Both the position numbers and the translations under genes were made by a program. This document shows positions 1 through 15,400 of a stretch of DNA of 64,000 nucleotides, one piece after another. The notes below the pieces were generated by a model. That model had not been told where the DNA came from and searched no databases. It worked only from the letters and a program-made list of their open reading frames with translations. The stretch spans positions 42,061,804 through 42,125,803 of the forward strand of contig NC_070605.1 of assembly GCF_027172205.1 (NCBI RefSeq), read 5' to 3'. Within the stretch, counting starts at the first letter, position 1; each line of letters begins with the position of its first letter. This DNA comes from Podarcis raffonei (lineage: Eukaryota > Chordata > Lepidosauria > Squamata > Lacertidae).

Positions 1-704
1 TTTTTGTGTACAAGGGCTGCATTTCTGTTGGAGTTAAGTGGTAAAGCAAACAAGATAAAAGTCCCACCACCACCTCAAAGGAACCCACCAACAAAACATT
101 TCGTGGCATTCTAAAAGCTCTGGATTAAAGCTCTAGATTCTACCCTGAAAATACTTTCCAACAGAAGTTATTCAATGCAAATTAAAAAGGTACCTTAAGT
201 GCAAAAAAAGGAAAAAGGAAAAAAAAGGAAGTCATGCAGATGGTGAAGCCAGTGAAGATAGTAGAGGAACTGTTTTCCCAAAGCTAGGTTTGGAAACCTC
301 TGGCAAGCAGACTGTTGTAAAAGGAGCCACATTCCAAACTCATAAATAGAGTTGTACAATCCAAGATGTAGAGAGTTGTCCAGCCTTTATCTTGCACTTC
401 ATCCTGAGCTGCAAGAGCCCCTTTACTTTTGGAAGACAAGAGTGTAGGGCTGCCTCTCTGGACAGCTTTATGATGCACACTTCCCTTCCAACATGTATCT
501 AGTAGGACTTATACACCCTGAAAGGTGTATGCACAATGAAGTCAACAATTAATAGTTTGGGACTAGAGGAATGTGTCCCAGTGGCCACAGTCAATTTAGT
601 ACTATGAACAAAACATGTATGATTGATTCCTGTTGCAGGTTCAGCTACCCCGGCCTTAATAAAAAAAACAACACCTAAATAAATGAACAAGGGGAGCATC
701 TTAC

Positions 705-3700
705 CCAGAGTAATGATTTTTAGAGTTCTTCTTTCTGCATGCGACACACACAACAAGAACGATGAGCAAAACTAAGCCCAGAACTCCACCAATGGATGCC
801 CCTGCTACTAGAGTAATGGGAAACACAGGCAAGTTACCTGAGGAGAGAAGAAAAGTTTCAGTCCAGTCTGCTTAGCTTTTACATTTATCAATATATCATT
901 GGCGTTGGCTTTTATATGCATAGGTTAAGGGTGCATCTGTCTCAGTAATGGCATGTTCCTTGGTCTTTTTTATATCCCAAACCTCAAGTAAAACTCATGA
1001 GCATGATCTGTGGTGTTAGGTTCATTAGATTTCAATGGCATTTTTACATCATACCAAGTACAATTAATCTCTCATTTAGCCCACCAGTAGCCCCATGGGA
1101 AAGATGAGGTTGAACAATAAGTGGACTTCCCCTGAAGGCCAAATTTCGCTACAAAAATTTGTAGTCTGCTATGCATACCAGCATACAAAACACACAAACC
1201 TCCTGCTGAGTGTAAAAGGCATCTACATAAGAGCCAATGCTTTAAAATGCTCAGAAGAGCCAATCAGGAAATAATTGACCCCTGCTTCCAAGCATTTTCA
1301 TGAAGAACTTGCCATGTTTTAGATGCACACCCATCACATTTGAGAAGCTGCCTCAACACCACAATCAAGAGTCAGTTCACACATTAATCACAATAATCAT
1401 AAACTAGTAACAGTTGCCTCTTGGCAAGATTACACTTGTATTGTATTGTATTGGAGCAAAGGGATACAACTATACTAAGACTCAGGATTCACAGAAGTAC
1501 AAAAGCGAACTTGGCACATCTAATAAACATACATATACATATATACTCATGTCTAACTATGGAAAAGAGCCACTGCTGAGAACACCTTATTCTCTAGCTG
1601 TGAACGCCATTTGTTTAAAAGAAGTTATTTTAGCAGTCTACTGAACTTCTTTTCATTCTGAAATCCACCCAGATCTAGTCTATTTCAAATCACTCCTTAG
1701 TTATATGCTTGGGCTACATTATCTCTTCTATCTCTATCTACAAACAACTTCAATCGTAAAATAAGCATACAGTAGCTGACTTAATCCTATCAATAGACTA
1801 CAATATAAACCAATTTTTTCTTATAAATTTGTAGCACCTTCCAAACTGTTTACCAGACAGCTAAGGCTGGCTCTAAGAAGCAAATTAACACCATAATTCC
1901 AAAACCTAACTACATACAGGATTTTTAGTTCTTTTAATACAGTTGAATTTATTCACAGAAACATTCTGAATAAAATACAAGTTATGCAAGAACAGCCAAA
2001 ATAATACTCCTGTAAGTGATTGGCTTTTGTAGAGTGACTTAATCAAATATTTCACAAAAGCATTCTATCAACCATCATTACTAGCACTCTTGTATCCAGA
2101 GACGGCAGTACCTTTTTCCACAACTCTGACTTTGATTTCACTAGGTGTGACAACTATATCTGGAGGGTTCTTGACATCGCAGATGAAAGTGCCATTGTCC
2201 CGGAATTGCATGTTGGATATACTGATAGATGCATCTTTCTTGTTAAGGTCACCTGCCCAGCTGCTTCTGTCCTTAAATTGTGTATCCTTCCCAGGATATG
2301 ATTTGCCATGGGAATAATAGAAGAACTGTAATCGGGAACACAAAACAGGATACAGTGTTAATATCCTAGTTTTCCCCACAAAGGGAGGTCTGGAAGTAGA
2401 TACAATTGCTCAGGGTGAGACCTTATTCTGACTCACTTGCCCCAATTTCCAGCTGCTGTTACAGGATCACTATTGGACCTATTATTGCCATCACCTCATA
2501 CACCTTTAAACTTGACATATCCTGCTAACCAAACAGGAACCTAAACTAAACAAAATCAGAATACATAGGTGACTAACAAATGTGTCACTTGTTCAAAACA
2601 ACCCCTCACCTTAATAATACTTCTGCCACTGAAGTATTGTGGAGCAAACACAGAAGGACGACTATCCATGATACCAAACATAATAGGATCAACTGGCATT
2701 CTGAGGCAGCCTAAATATGTACTCTTACCAGTGATAAAAGTGAGCAGGAGCAGACAGGTATGAAATAGCAGGGAAATGTTTAATCTGCTTTGTCGCAGGC
2801 TCTTGTTTAATTCTCATCTTACTTCAATCATCATCTCTTACCGACACAGAAGTAGTTGATCCCTCTGGTTGAAAGCTCCAGGTAACACTAGCGGCACTGC
2901 TGATCACCTCTGAGGATGAAAAGCTGCACGGAAGCGTCGTTTCTGTCCCATTCTCCACAGAGAGTTCTGCTGGTGTGTATACTTCCACAGCTGAAACCTG
3001 GGCTGTCAAAAACACCACAAAAATCAGGATGCAGGACCCATTGTAAGCAATGCAGACTGAAATGATAGCATTACATAAGAGTGCTAGATGAGGAGCTACA
3101 TTAGAAATCTTACAGCCCAGAATAAATGCCCAATCAAATATTCGTTGAGTCGCACTTAGTCCATTTGCTCTGGAAACATCCAGCATTATTTCTGCTTTTG
3201 TGTGAGATCAGTCACTGTATAAACTTCATCCTGAATGCAATGCATACTCTATGAACTTGATCACTGAATATTTACCCAATTGTTGAGTGTTGGACAAGGG
3301 CAACTAACAACAGCTCATCTAAGTAACCATTCTAGTAAAAGACTGGTAAAAGTTAAAACGTCCTCCAATGACAGAAAAATGCGTAGAAAGTTCTTGTGTA
3401 TTGTTTACCTATCCATCCTTTGGCAGAGGAGGAACTGTTATTTGAACTTGGGTAAGGTTTTGTACCTTTGTAAAGTCCTATTTTGCTCAATAAAATTCAG
3501 CCTTTCTCCACTAGTGCTCTGTCTTTGCTTCAAGGATCCTTTAAAAGGAATCCTTTTGCCTTTGGCAAAACACCATCCAAGCCCTAAAGCCAGTTCACAC
3601 AAATCTGGTCAACTCAATACCACATCTACCGAAATCTTGGCAGGTTCACTACCAGATGATGCACCATGTAATTACAATAAGCAAACATGAACTAAACTCA

Positions 3701-6700
3701 TATGTAAGCTGCAGACAGTCACAACAACAAGTTGTTTTCCAAAAGTAAGAAGTAGTCCTTATGGCTAAGCTGTGACTCTCCAAAAGTTGCTAGACTATAG
3801 CTCCCACCCTACCTGACCACTGGTGATGCTGGCTGAGGCAGATGGAAACTATAATCCAGACACATCTGGAAGGCCACAGTGCAGCTTGCCTGCCTGCCCC
3901 CACTTTACATACCTGTCCTGAAGCATATATTTAATTTGCTGCCAACATTGTTCTCAAATGCTTTCTTTCTGCCTTCACTGAAAAGTCTAACATGTCCTTA
4001 AGAGTTTCTACAGCTCACAAAAGTGGGATGGTTTTGTATTAATCCTGGCAGGAGCACATTGACAGCAGCTGTTTCATGGCCAGAGACAAGGTTATTTCAT
4101 ATGCTGCACTATCAATGCTGTCCTTCATAGGCTGTGCTAAAGATTCCAGATTCCTGACAGTCCAATTCTGTTTTAACGCAAAAACGCATAAAAAATTAAA
4201 CAGGCCAATGTGTTTAGTGAATGGACAGAAGAGTAAGGGAATCCCTGGGAAGGCTTGTGTGTGCTACACAGTTTGTCAGGGCTCCCTGTGAATTTAAAAA
4301 AAGTACCTCAAGACTTACAACTTGTGGCCATTCAGCTGTTTGTTAGGAACAAGAATGAAAACTGGGAACTTTCCCAAGCTCAACCCACACCAGGTGTAGC
4401 TAGCAAGCAAACAAATCAGCAGGGATTGATGGAACATAGAACTACCAAAACAGGAAATAGAACATTCTTGCAATGGGAAAATGCCTTGGCACTTCCACAT
4501 TCACTGCACTGCCTTCATGTCCAGCATGCGGTAGAATAGAGCAGAATACCACTTAGGCAGGACACTCAGCATTACACCATTGTGCAAGCAATGTCTCCCA
4601 CCTCACAGCTGCTGCGCTATGATACTCAGAGTTAAATGCTTAAATGTGCTTAAGAAAACCCACTCACATTTCCATGATGCAAGTAATCAAGATTTATAGA
4701 AGCCTGCATTTACAGAAATGTGCCATGATATTATAGGCTTTCACCTATAAAGCCTTGTGTGGCTCAGGACTCCAATACCTTAAAGGCCACCTCTTCCCAC
4801 ACAAGCCAACCCACACCTCACATTCAACATCTGAAGCCTTTCTCTATTTTCCCCCACCCAAAGAAGATGTAGAGGGTGGCAACATGAGAACAAGCCTTCT
4901 CAGTGGTGGCTCCATTTCTGGAATGCTCTTCCTAGGAATGCATTCCTAGCACCCTCACTGTGTGTTTTAAGGCAAAAGCTGAAAAAGCTGAAAAAAGCTC
5001 TCCTGGGATTGTGCCTGAAGTGCAGAGACAGAAGATGACAGACAATATTCAAAGCCTCAAAAACAACTCAAATGTGAAATTGCTGGCCTATAAAAATTAT
5101 GTATGCTATCCCTAAGATCCATCTCCATACCTAAGGAATGGAAAGTGGACAATTGAATGCCTTTTTTTTTAATGGATCCAGAGGAGATCTGAGAAATTAC
5201 AGGCAGTTACTGCACACTAATGCTTGTTCCAATAAAATTGCTAGAAAGCATTATTAAATATAAAATTACAAAAAGTATATAAGAACGAGACTTCTTGAAT
5301 AATAAGCATGGCTTCTGTAAGGGTATTTTCTGTGTATTACATAGCTCTTGAGTGGTCCTCATATGGACCACTCAAGCATATGGCAAGCATATGGACAGGA
5401 GCAATGTAGTACATGTTGTGTCAGATTTTGAAGGACTCCTGAGTGAGTTTAGCAATCATAAGATAAACAGAAAAGTTCTCTTAGGGATCAGAAGGAGGTT
5501 AAAGAACAAGAATCAGAGAATCAGAATAAATGATCACAATTCAGGAATGAATGAAGTGGGATCTCTCCAAGGATCAGTATTGGGACAGCTATTTTATACT
5601 TATTTGTGAATGACCTGAATTTTGGGGTAAGCAGTGAAGTGGCAAAAGTTGCCAACGTTCAAAGTGGTTAAAACAAAAAGGGATTCTGAGGTCTAAAAGG
5701 GTCACTCAAAGCTTGGTGAATGGGCACTAAAATGCCAAATGTGATTCGCTGTAAGCAAATGTAAAGTGATGAACATAGGGGCAACTCATCCTCCCCCCTC
5801 CCCCCCAAAAATGTCACATGTACACTAATGGGGTCTGAATTGGCTAGGAAGGACCTTAGGTTCATGGTGGATAGCTTGATGAAACCATCAACCCATTTTG
5901 CAACTCTGAAAAATTCCCTGTTAACGACAGTTAAGAAATGGTCTAGAAATAAAATTGCCCAAATAACGATGCCGTTTAGAAACCTATGGGGCGCCTGCAC
6001 TTAAATCTTTCACTTACAGCTCTGCTCACCGCAACTCTGTCCAAACAAGTTCACCAGCTTCTCAGATTTTATTTCTGTGTGTATATGTGTGTGCGCGCAC
6101 ACACACACCCCCCCCCCCAATATAGCTCCTTACCAAGAGCACAAAGGACCCTAGGTATGCCTTTGAATAGGCCCTGGGAATCCAAAAGTCTTTTTCTGTG
6201 CATATCCTTCTCAAAATAGCCACAAGTAAGCTGAGAAACAGACTCATGCATCTACATGTCTCCACTGAGTTTACTAGTTGGGCACAACCAGTACTGCTTG
6301 TATTCTGTTACAGTGGAACCTCGGTTTTCCAGCATCTCAGAAGCCAAACAATTTGGAACCCGAATGCCAAAAACCCAGAAGTAATTGCTTCCGTTTTCAA
6401 ACACGCCTCGGAAACCAAACAGCTTTTGAGGCGCGTTTTTCAATTTTTTCAATGGATTTTGCCGACGGCCCATTGATCCTAGATTTTCGAACATTTTGGG
6501 ACTCGAACAGCCTTCCGGAACAGGTTACGTTTGAAAAATGAAGTTGCACTGTATCACATTTGTCCTTCTCCAAGTTTTGTTACCCAAGAATATTATACAA
6601 GGAGAATTCATAACTGCTATTTAATTGCCAAGAGATCCAGACTAAAAGGCTATGGGCGAAAAGAGATACTGTACCATATTAGCCTATCCACATGGTTTGC

Positions 6701-9333
6701 CATTACAGCAGCTTTCTAAAACAGAAAGCCTTGGGATTGTGGTCCACCAACTAGCACAAAGATGATGAAAATGCAGCTGTGCTTAATTTATCATCCATCA
6801 CTACTATGCAGACTAGAGCTCTGCAGGCTCCGAGAAGTTGTAGGATCTCAGACTAAATTGCATTTGGAAATGCAATTTACTCTGAGTAGCTAAGGAACAA
6901 GTTAATCTGAAGAATTAAAAGGCTCTTTAAAAACATTCACTTAAAGAGAGCTGATTTGGCCACAAAGAATGAGCTGGAGGGATGCTCAAGACAATCTTCC
7001 AGAAGAGGCCTGTCCAAGTTGGACATCGGCCAAGGAAGATTGCAACACAAGACAGCGTCTCCAAAAGCACATATTTGAAAGCGGACAGCTCTCAGCAGTG
7101 TAAGCTCGTAAAGAAAATGCATCAAATCTTGAGACAGACTTAATACGGTGGTGATTAGGAAAAGGTGACAACCAGTTGGCAACACAGCTCCCAACTGAAT
7201 AATTGATATTTCATTATTACACATGCCAGTTATCCTCACCATAGCATACTAAAGTGGAAAGAAGTCAAACTAATGTCTTCTTTTCATAGCATTCTCGTTT
7301 CTTCATTAAAGACTTTAAAACCCTCCTTTCGTTCCTCATTTTGCCTAAAACAGAAACCGCTAAGCTGTCAGACTGCAGCCGACATTGTCAAGAAAAATAG
7401 TTGCAGTGTTTCCTTATGTGTTCCTGGAACTATCAAGAATTTGCAAAGTAAAGTGGCTTACAGTATGTTCTTCCATTGGTAAATTATGGGTGACAATCAG
7501 TCCTGTTAACCTGGTTTCTCAATATTGTGACCATAATGAGAAGGTCTTAAGCCTGCTCCTAAATGAAGACAGAGGAAATATGTGTGTTTAATCCCTGACC
7601 CTCAAAATAAGATAGTAGTTTGAAGTTTGTTTCTGTAGGAAAAAATCACAATATAAATTTTATTTTATTAGATTAACCTGCATCATTCTCCAAAGGAGCC
7701 AAGAAATGTTATAAATTCTGTGTAACAACTAGGAAAAGCAGTTCACATTGAAATGAATTATCTTCTTTATTAATCTATAATTAGTTAATGGTTTCCAAAT
7801 GAATAGATTTCCAGCATATGAACTTTTCTAGAAGAGCTGGTTTATGGATAGAAATGAGTCATGACCAGACTTCCTGAAAACATCTACAACTTTTTTAGTC
7901 AAAGAACAATTCTTCTGTATTCGATTACATGAAATTATTCTGTATTTGATTACGTAACCCAGAATTTACTTCTACTTAAAGGGATGCTAATGAAGTCAAA
8001 CAGGAGAAATCTTGTGGGCTTTCCATAGTTACATCTGATGCATAGTGCTGTCTCTCCATAGATTATCCAACATTTGGATTAAATAAGCATCCAGTTTTAA
8101 TTTTTAATACTAGACTCTGGAAGCCATGGATATGGGGGATCAGAAGTTCAGGGCATAGCCCCCTTCTCACTATCACACCAAAATTAATCCACAGAGTAGA
8201 AAATCCATTCTTGATTAGTAAATGGTGTGCAGAAAAACTGCTCCCCTAATTTTTCCGCTGATCCCACTCAGGTACCACCAGATGTTCTGCAAGACAGGAG
8301 GTATGCTAGACTGCAAAGGCTGGGAACAAGCCAGTTTGTATAGGCTCAGAGGTGTTTATAGTAACAGTTGTCCTTTTATGTAAAGAACAGATTCTGTCTA
8401 AAGTCCCTAGTGTAACATGGTCATGGTTTAATTTTAATCAAAAATTTTTCCTTGTTAAAACAGAATAGCCTGAAAGTTGTCTGCTTTAGAACAACTTGTG
8501 GTCAATCTTTTTGCTGCATCAAAAAGTGTTGTATCTATATGTAAAATGTTAATTGAGATGAAATTTGGCCATCTTACGGCTACAAAAATCCCATGTGAAG
8601 CAGATCTTCAAATAGAAATGCCTAATGAAAAATCAAACCAGCTTTGGGGGGCAGGGGAAACCTCTGAGACCAGTCTTAGCTCAACTGAGGGAAATATAAT
8701 TGAAGCTCCTACCTAGGTGGTATCTTTCTCCTTTGCAAATAACCTATATGATACCAGGTGTACCACCTCCCTGTTGAAGGAGATATGGGGAGACTGGCTC
8801 CTTCATACATATGTGGTGGTTTTGCAAAGCTGTTTGATCCTTTGAGACCTCAATTTTTAAAGAACTTTGTTTAATAAATAAAATCGAGTTAGAATCTTCT
8901 CCTCAGCTTCCTTTGGTTGCAATAATGGATGTGTCTACTCCGCCAATTCCTCATAGAGTACTTTTAAAAATTTCTCCTTGCAGCGGCATGTATGGATATT
9001 GAGAAGAAGTATAGCAAGATCTAAAATCTACTAGGCTGATGGAAGTCAAGTTTACAACACGTAAGACTTCATATATATTAAACGTGAACTTTTGGTAATA
9101 CAATGCATAGTTTCATACAAGACACCAAAAACTGTAATAAAATGATCATATGCACATAAGCTACTAGCATATCAATTTAAAAGTTGTTGTTTCTTTTTAC
9201 TATGGGGACACTGAAGAAAATTATTTACTTTTTAGAATCTATGTTTAGAATTTCCATTAAGGCAGAACAGCAATTCAAATGATAATAACCGGACAAATTC
9301 TCAAGTTGCTATTAAAATAATAAATTGCAAAAA

Positions 9334-9372
<39 letters not shown>

Positions 9373-12300
9373 ATCTGTTTAGAAGAGCCAATGGCAGCTG
9401 GTGCCCACTTGGCCTGGTAATGCTAAGAGGCCACAGGTCATGGCCAAGTTGTCCTAGTTTTCTCCCTATCATGCTCCCTTGCAAACATACTGTTGACACT
9501 TAAGCTTTGCTTTTTATTATTTATTTATTTATTTATTTAGTCCCAACTGGAAACTTCTCACTTTGGTACCAAAGGAATCTCTGCTACCAGAGGAGGAGAC
9601 TGATGGAATAAACGTTTGTGTGGCTTCCACCTGTCCTGGTTCTCTCCCTATCCTCCTCCTTTGCAAAGAAACAGTGGACACTTAAACACTGTAGTCTTAT
9701 TAATACATAGCCCCTAAGTGTCTTACCTTGGTTCTGAAGGGGCCCTTGCTGTCACAATTTCTAGTGTGCATCCATGCCATGATTAGTGTACATAACATAG
9801 AAGTAATAAGAAGCGATAAGTATGTAAATGACAGCAGCCTGAATTTCTTAGTCTTAAAGGTGCCACACTGGACTCTTAAACATGAACCCCATATATTTCC
9901 AGGCCTTATGGAGAATTATTATTCCTCTGCCCCCTGCAGCTCAGAGATGAAACATTTCCAGACTTCTAAAAACTGAAGGTTTATCCAAACTGAAACAAAC
10001 TTCTACTCTTCCACATCTCAGTTTATTTCTTGATTTGGTGTACAGTGGTATTTCGGTTGTCGAACATAATCCATTCCAGAAGACCTTTAAACTTCCGAAA
10101 TGTTCGACAACTAAGGCGCAATGGGTGGTTGACAAATTCCATTCAGAAAATGGAGAAACATGCCTTGGAAGCCATTTCACTTCCGAGGCACGTTCGAAAG
10201 CGGAAGCATTCACTTCCGGGTTTTTGAAACATTTGGCTTCAGAAACGTTCGACAACTGAGGTACCACTGTATTTCCAAACAGAGACCAGGTCCCCCCACC
10301 CCCCTGGGCACACACAAACATCCTACTTGACATGGCTAAGAAGCAGTTGGTGTCAGAGGTTGTGCTGTGCAAAGGCCTTGACACAATCTTGCAGTAGCGT
10401 ACGCTTGGCAGAATCCCAGACTACATTCCGTGGCCAAACACCTGAATATGTTCTGTATGTTGCAACATTTAAAAGCACCTTTCCAACAAGCAAGCAAGCC
10501 CTAAGCATACTGCTTGTTTTGTAATCCTGTCCAATGCAGAAGCTGTGCTTACATTTCCACCTTTGAATCTTGGATCCAACAGATTTGCAGCAGTGTGAAT
10601 TGGAGGTAACAAAATTGCACTGCTCTGTACTTTCTCCCACTCCCAATCCTTTGAGGACTGGTCAAGAGGTCAGAAACAGATCCAACAACCATGCCAACAA
10701 ATTAAAGGCCACAAGCAAAGAAGGCATTCAATCCTCCTTCCTTCTCTTGAGGCAACAGCAGTGCCCTCCAAGAGGCAGAAATGCATCTTGCTCTTTCACT
10801 TGAGTATTGTACTCTCAATGTACAACTCAGGACTTGCCTCCGTATACAGGAATTGTAACGATCTGAAACTGTACCTAGTCTTGCATAAAAGTCTTTCTGC
10901 TATGCAGCTTCAGAAATTATTTTGGGGGATTAATTATATGAACAGCTTGTCTCAAACATTTGTTCATCATTCTAAAAGAAAGTGTTTTATAAACAAACAA
11001 ACAACACAATACAATACAATCCAACAGGGGAATCATGGAAAAAGCATTTCCCCCCTAAATTTTCCAGTTCATTCTTTCTTGGCCTTCACATCTCTACCTC
11101 TGCTTTTTCATTTCTACATCTTTTTTCAAGAAAGTAGAATAAATTAAGGGAAATTAAGTGGATTAGGACCTAGGGGAACAGGGTTAAAAATCACCATTCA
11201 GCCGTGAAGCTCACCATGTGACCTTGGGCCAGTTACCATCTCTCAGCCTAACCTACCTCACATCGGGGACTTATGAACGCCACCTTGAACGTCTTGGAAT
11301 ACACATACCTATATCCAGCCTGCTGTCCCTGATTTTGAATGGGAGGAGGGGAAGATTTGAAATCATGAAAAAACCTAAACTAAAACAATAAAGAATCTGG
11401 AAAACAAACAGAATATTCAGACCTAAAAACTTTGGACTTTATATGTAGTTCCTCAGCAAATCCAGCGTGGCTGCCTGCTAGAACAGGCTTGCCTGCGATG
11501 GAGTATGCAGGCAGGTTGTAACCCATGCTCCCATATTACACGTAGGCTCTGCACACTGCATTCTCATCTGAACCATCCCCTGCAGCTTTCTGTAATAGCA
11601 TTTTAAATTTGCCAAAGTGTTTTATATTCTTTTATCCTCACATCAACCCTGTAAAGTAGGTCACAGTACAATTTTAGCAGAACAGCAAACAAAACAGCAC
11701 TGCCATTTTAAAGGCTAGAAATTGTATTATGGCATAAGCTTTCGTGGGCTAGAGCCCACTTAATTGGATGCATCATTCTTTGTAATACATTAAGTTTATG
11801 CAATACTCAAGGCTGGGTTAAAGTGGTTGTGAGCTTGATGCTCACAATTTCCAAAACAGGGGCCTCTTCTCCTAGAAAGGAACACCTGATATTACAAAAT
11901 AAGACTCATGCTATCTTCTAACAAATTTATTTATGGCATACAGTTTTGTGAAATACAAAAAAATGCCCTGAGCATGTGAAGTATTACAACCCTCAGCAAA
12001 ACGTAACAAAAACATTTTGTAAAACCCGATAAGCAGAAAGCAAAGATAGAGACCTATGACCACAACTTTCTGCCCGCAGTAGGCAAACAAACTTGCAGAA
12101 AGTATCTGGGTGGGACTGGAGGAGATGCACAGACCGCAACCTCCTCCGAACTTTCCAAAGGCCTTTGTGAGCAAACAAGCTTGCAGAAGAGGGGTTTTTA
12201 ACACTGCAATCCTAACCTTCTCTACTTACAACCAAGACCTATTGAATTCAGTGGGGCACTTCCATGTAAGTGGAGTTTGGATTGCACCTTTAAGAAGGCA

Positions 12301-12396
12301 GTGAAAGCTGAGCTGAACAAATGAGACGTCTCCTTCAAACTTTCTGACAGAAATCTCATGGGCTTATTAAATGGAAATGCAGATGGGACATTAAGC

Positions 12397-12429
<33 letters not shown>

Positions 12430-15400
12430 TTATTATTTATACCCCGCCCATCTGGCTGGGCTTCCCCAGCCACTCTGGGCGGCTTCCAAAAAAAAAAAAA
12501 ATTAAAACACTGCAATACATCAAACATTAAAAGCTTCCCTAAACAGGGCTGCCTTCAGATGTCTTCTAAAAGTCTGGTAGTTGTTGTTTTCTTTGACATC
12601 TGGTGGGAGGGCATTCCACAGGGAGGGCGCCACTACCGAGAAGGCCCTCTGCCTGGTTCCCTGTAACTTGGCTTCTCGCAGTGAGGGAACCGCCAGAGGG
12701 CCCTCGGTGCTGGACCTCAGTGTCCGAGTAAAACGATTGGGGTGGAGACGCTCCTTCAGATATACTGGATATACTGAAGACATTTTCTTCATGCTACCAA
12801 CCTTCCAAAAGCCTTTGGGAGCAAATACACTTGCGGAACAGGAAAATAAGTATGGCATTGGGATTCATCCACAATGGCCAAGCACATGAAGGGAGGGCAT
12901 GTGGGGGTACTGGGTATTAATTTTCCTTCACCAGCTACCCCACTCCCAACAGTCCATCAAGTGCAGGGATACTGACCACAGTTCAGCATTTATTCTGTTC
13001 TTCTCTCTGTGTGTTAGCAGATAACTAAGTACACATCATGGAAGATCTCCCTGTCTTTATTTCGGCTTTGTTGATGTGTTGGTTAACTGTCATGCAGCAG
13101 GGTAGGAAAAGTCAAGATACTTACAACGTTAGAACAATTTGTGATTAGTCTAAAGCTGCTTTAGATTTTGATCAAGAGATAATTGGCAAGGTTGCAGATT
13201 AGAGATTCTCTTAAGAACATTCCCTTGTGAAATTATTTCTCATAACACAACCAAGAACTACAGATAATGGGTACAAAAGGGATATAGAATTACTGTTGCC
13301 ACCACTTATTCAGGGACACCCAAGCCAATACTTTCTGTTACGAAACTGCTAAAAGGAGTAAACAACAATAAATTGCAATTCAATGTCTGTTTCAGAGTTC
13401 ATATGGCTTCCAGAAAAAAGACGCCTGTGCAAAGTCCATAAGCACCAATTACAGGGACACCGAGCTAGATAAACAAAGTACACATATAGACAGCAAGAGT
13501 CCACACTAAGATGTTTTCTCAATTACACAGCAAATACTGTGCATGTGTGTGTAAAAATATTAAAGAAAAAGTCTTACTTCAGCTGAACTAATATCTATAA
13601 GACTACTAGCTAGTTGTGCTACTTCAAGTACCAACAGAAGGCTCTCAATAAAAACTTATCTCATTGGTTTAGGCAACAAACCATGCCTTCTGAGTTGTAT
13701 GGATGCTAATATGAACCCAAAAGCACAACACAGACAGCAGTATACAAGGAACCCTGTATAGTAGGTCTCAAGATGTTGTTGGACTATAACTCACATCATT
13801 CCTGACCATTGGCTATGCTGACTGAAGCTGATGGGAGACCAACAACATCTGGAGGGTCACAAATTCCCCATTCCTGGCCTATTTCCTCCCAACAGTGTAC
13901 TCAATAAGAAATGCACTAAAAAAAGCTAAAAGATGAATGTTGGAAATGTGTCATCAGAGAGCTCTTTACACTACCTTTGCTAAACATTACTTATGGCTCT
14001 GTTGAGCTGGTATTGCAAAATTTTGGAAGATGTTTCAATACTGAAATAGCCCCATCTTGCATGGAAAATTACAAAACACGACAAGAAGGTCATGGGGATT
14101 ATTTTCAACAGCTCCACATAACCAAAGATCACTGTAATTTGCAACAAGTATTTGCTGGCTTCCACGCATATAGGTAAAGAGTCACCAGTCAGTAGCAGTT
14201 TCCCCTAACAGTTAAGGTGGGGCAAGGAGGAAAGAATGTATACTTAAGTCCAGTTATAAAAACTTACTTGGTCTAGGGAAAGCTTCTAAGTTTTTGTTGA
14301 GGAGAACAATACTACGAAGTTTCACAACAATGCTACAACCACAGCCACAAACTACAGTGGTACCTCGGGTTACATATGCTTCAGGTTACATACGCTTCAG
14401 GTTACAGACTCTGCTAACCCAGAAATAGTACCTCAGGTTCAGAACTTTGCTTCAGGATGAGAACAGAAATCTTGCTCCGGTGGCGCAGCAGCAGCAGCAG
14501 GAGGCCCTATTAGCTAAAGTGGTGCTTCAGGTTAAGAACAGTTTTAGGTTAAGAATGGACCTCTGGAATGAATTAAGTACTTAACCCGAGGTACCACTGT
14601 ATAACCATTAACAACTATCCAATCAGAAATGAAACTATATTTTGTATCAATCAACTGAAATGTTAAGATTTGAAAATGAATCCACGCAAGACTAAAAAAA
14701 AATACCATATTTTTCCATGTGTAAAACTATGTTTTTTCCCAATTTTTTAAAGTTTAAAATTGGGGGTCGTCTTATACACGGAATGTTTAAAATATTTATT
14801 TCTTAATTTTGGGCTCAAAAAATAGGGGTCGTCTTATACATGGGGGCGTCTTATAGACGGTAAAATACGGTAAGCTGCGTCCCCAGTCCAGCTATATACT
14901 TACACTAGCAAAGATACATATACAGAACAAGCATGTAAGCACAAACACCTTAATTGTTGCTTTGTGAATACTTTTCCTTTCCTGTCTCAGCATGTGTTTG
15001 AGCTATCTCTATTGCTTATATTTCTGAGAAGTCAGAATGTTTAGCTGAAAAGTTTGACGTGGTGCAAAAAACCAAATACAGATTCAGGAACCCTGTCAGT
15101 TATCCTAGAATTTATTGAACAAAGAGTGAAAGTAGCAGTCTATAATATTGTTCCTTCGAACTGAAGCTAGGTTAGAAATAGGATTAGACTCTGAAATGGC
15201 CATTTATCTGACTGGAGCTCTGCAACCATGCCATAATGGACTACTGTTAATAACAGTTGAGAGTCCTATTATTCTCACTCTGGTGTATCTTAAGGCGCTC
15301 CATTTAATGGAAGAAAAGAAATACAAGTGCCTTTGTTTTGATTTGCTCAATAATTGTAAAGTGTGGGAAGGAAGCATATGACTAAAGCTGAGGAGGGGAA

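Noticed and set aside
12358-12858. Open frames around 12.4-12.9 kb that look conserved with 20.8 and 63.4 kb
   Set aside because: They are the C-terminal coding part and 3' UTR of L2-type LINE copies, not host genes.
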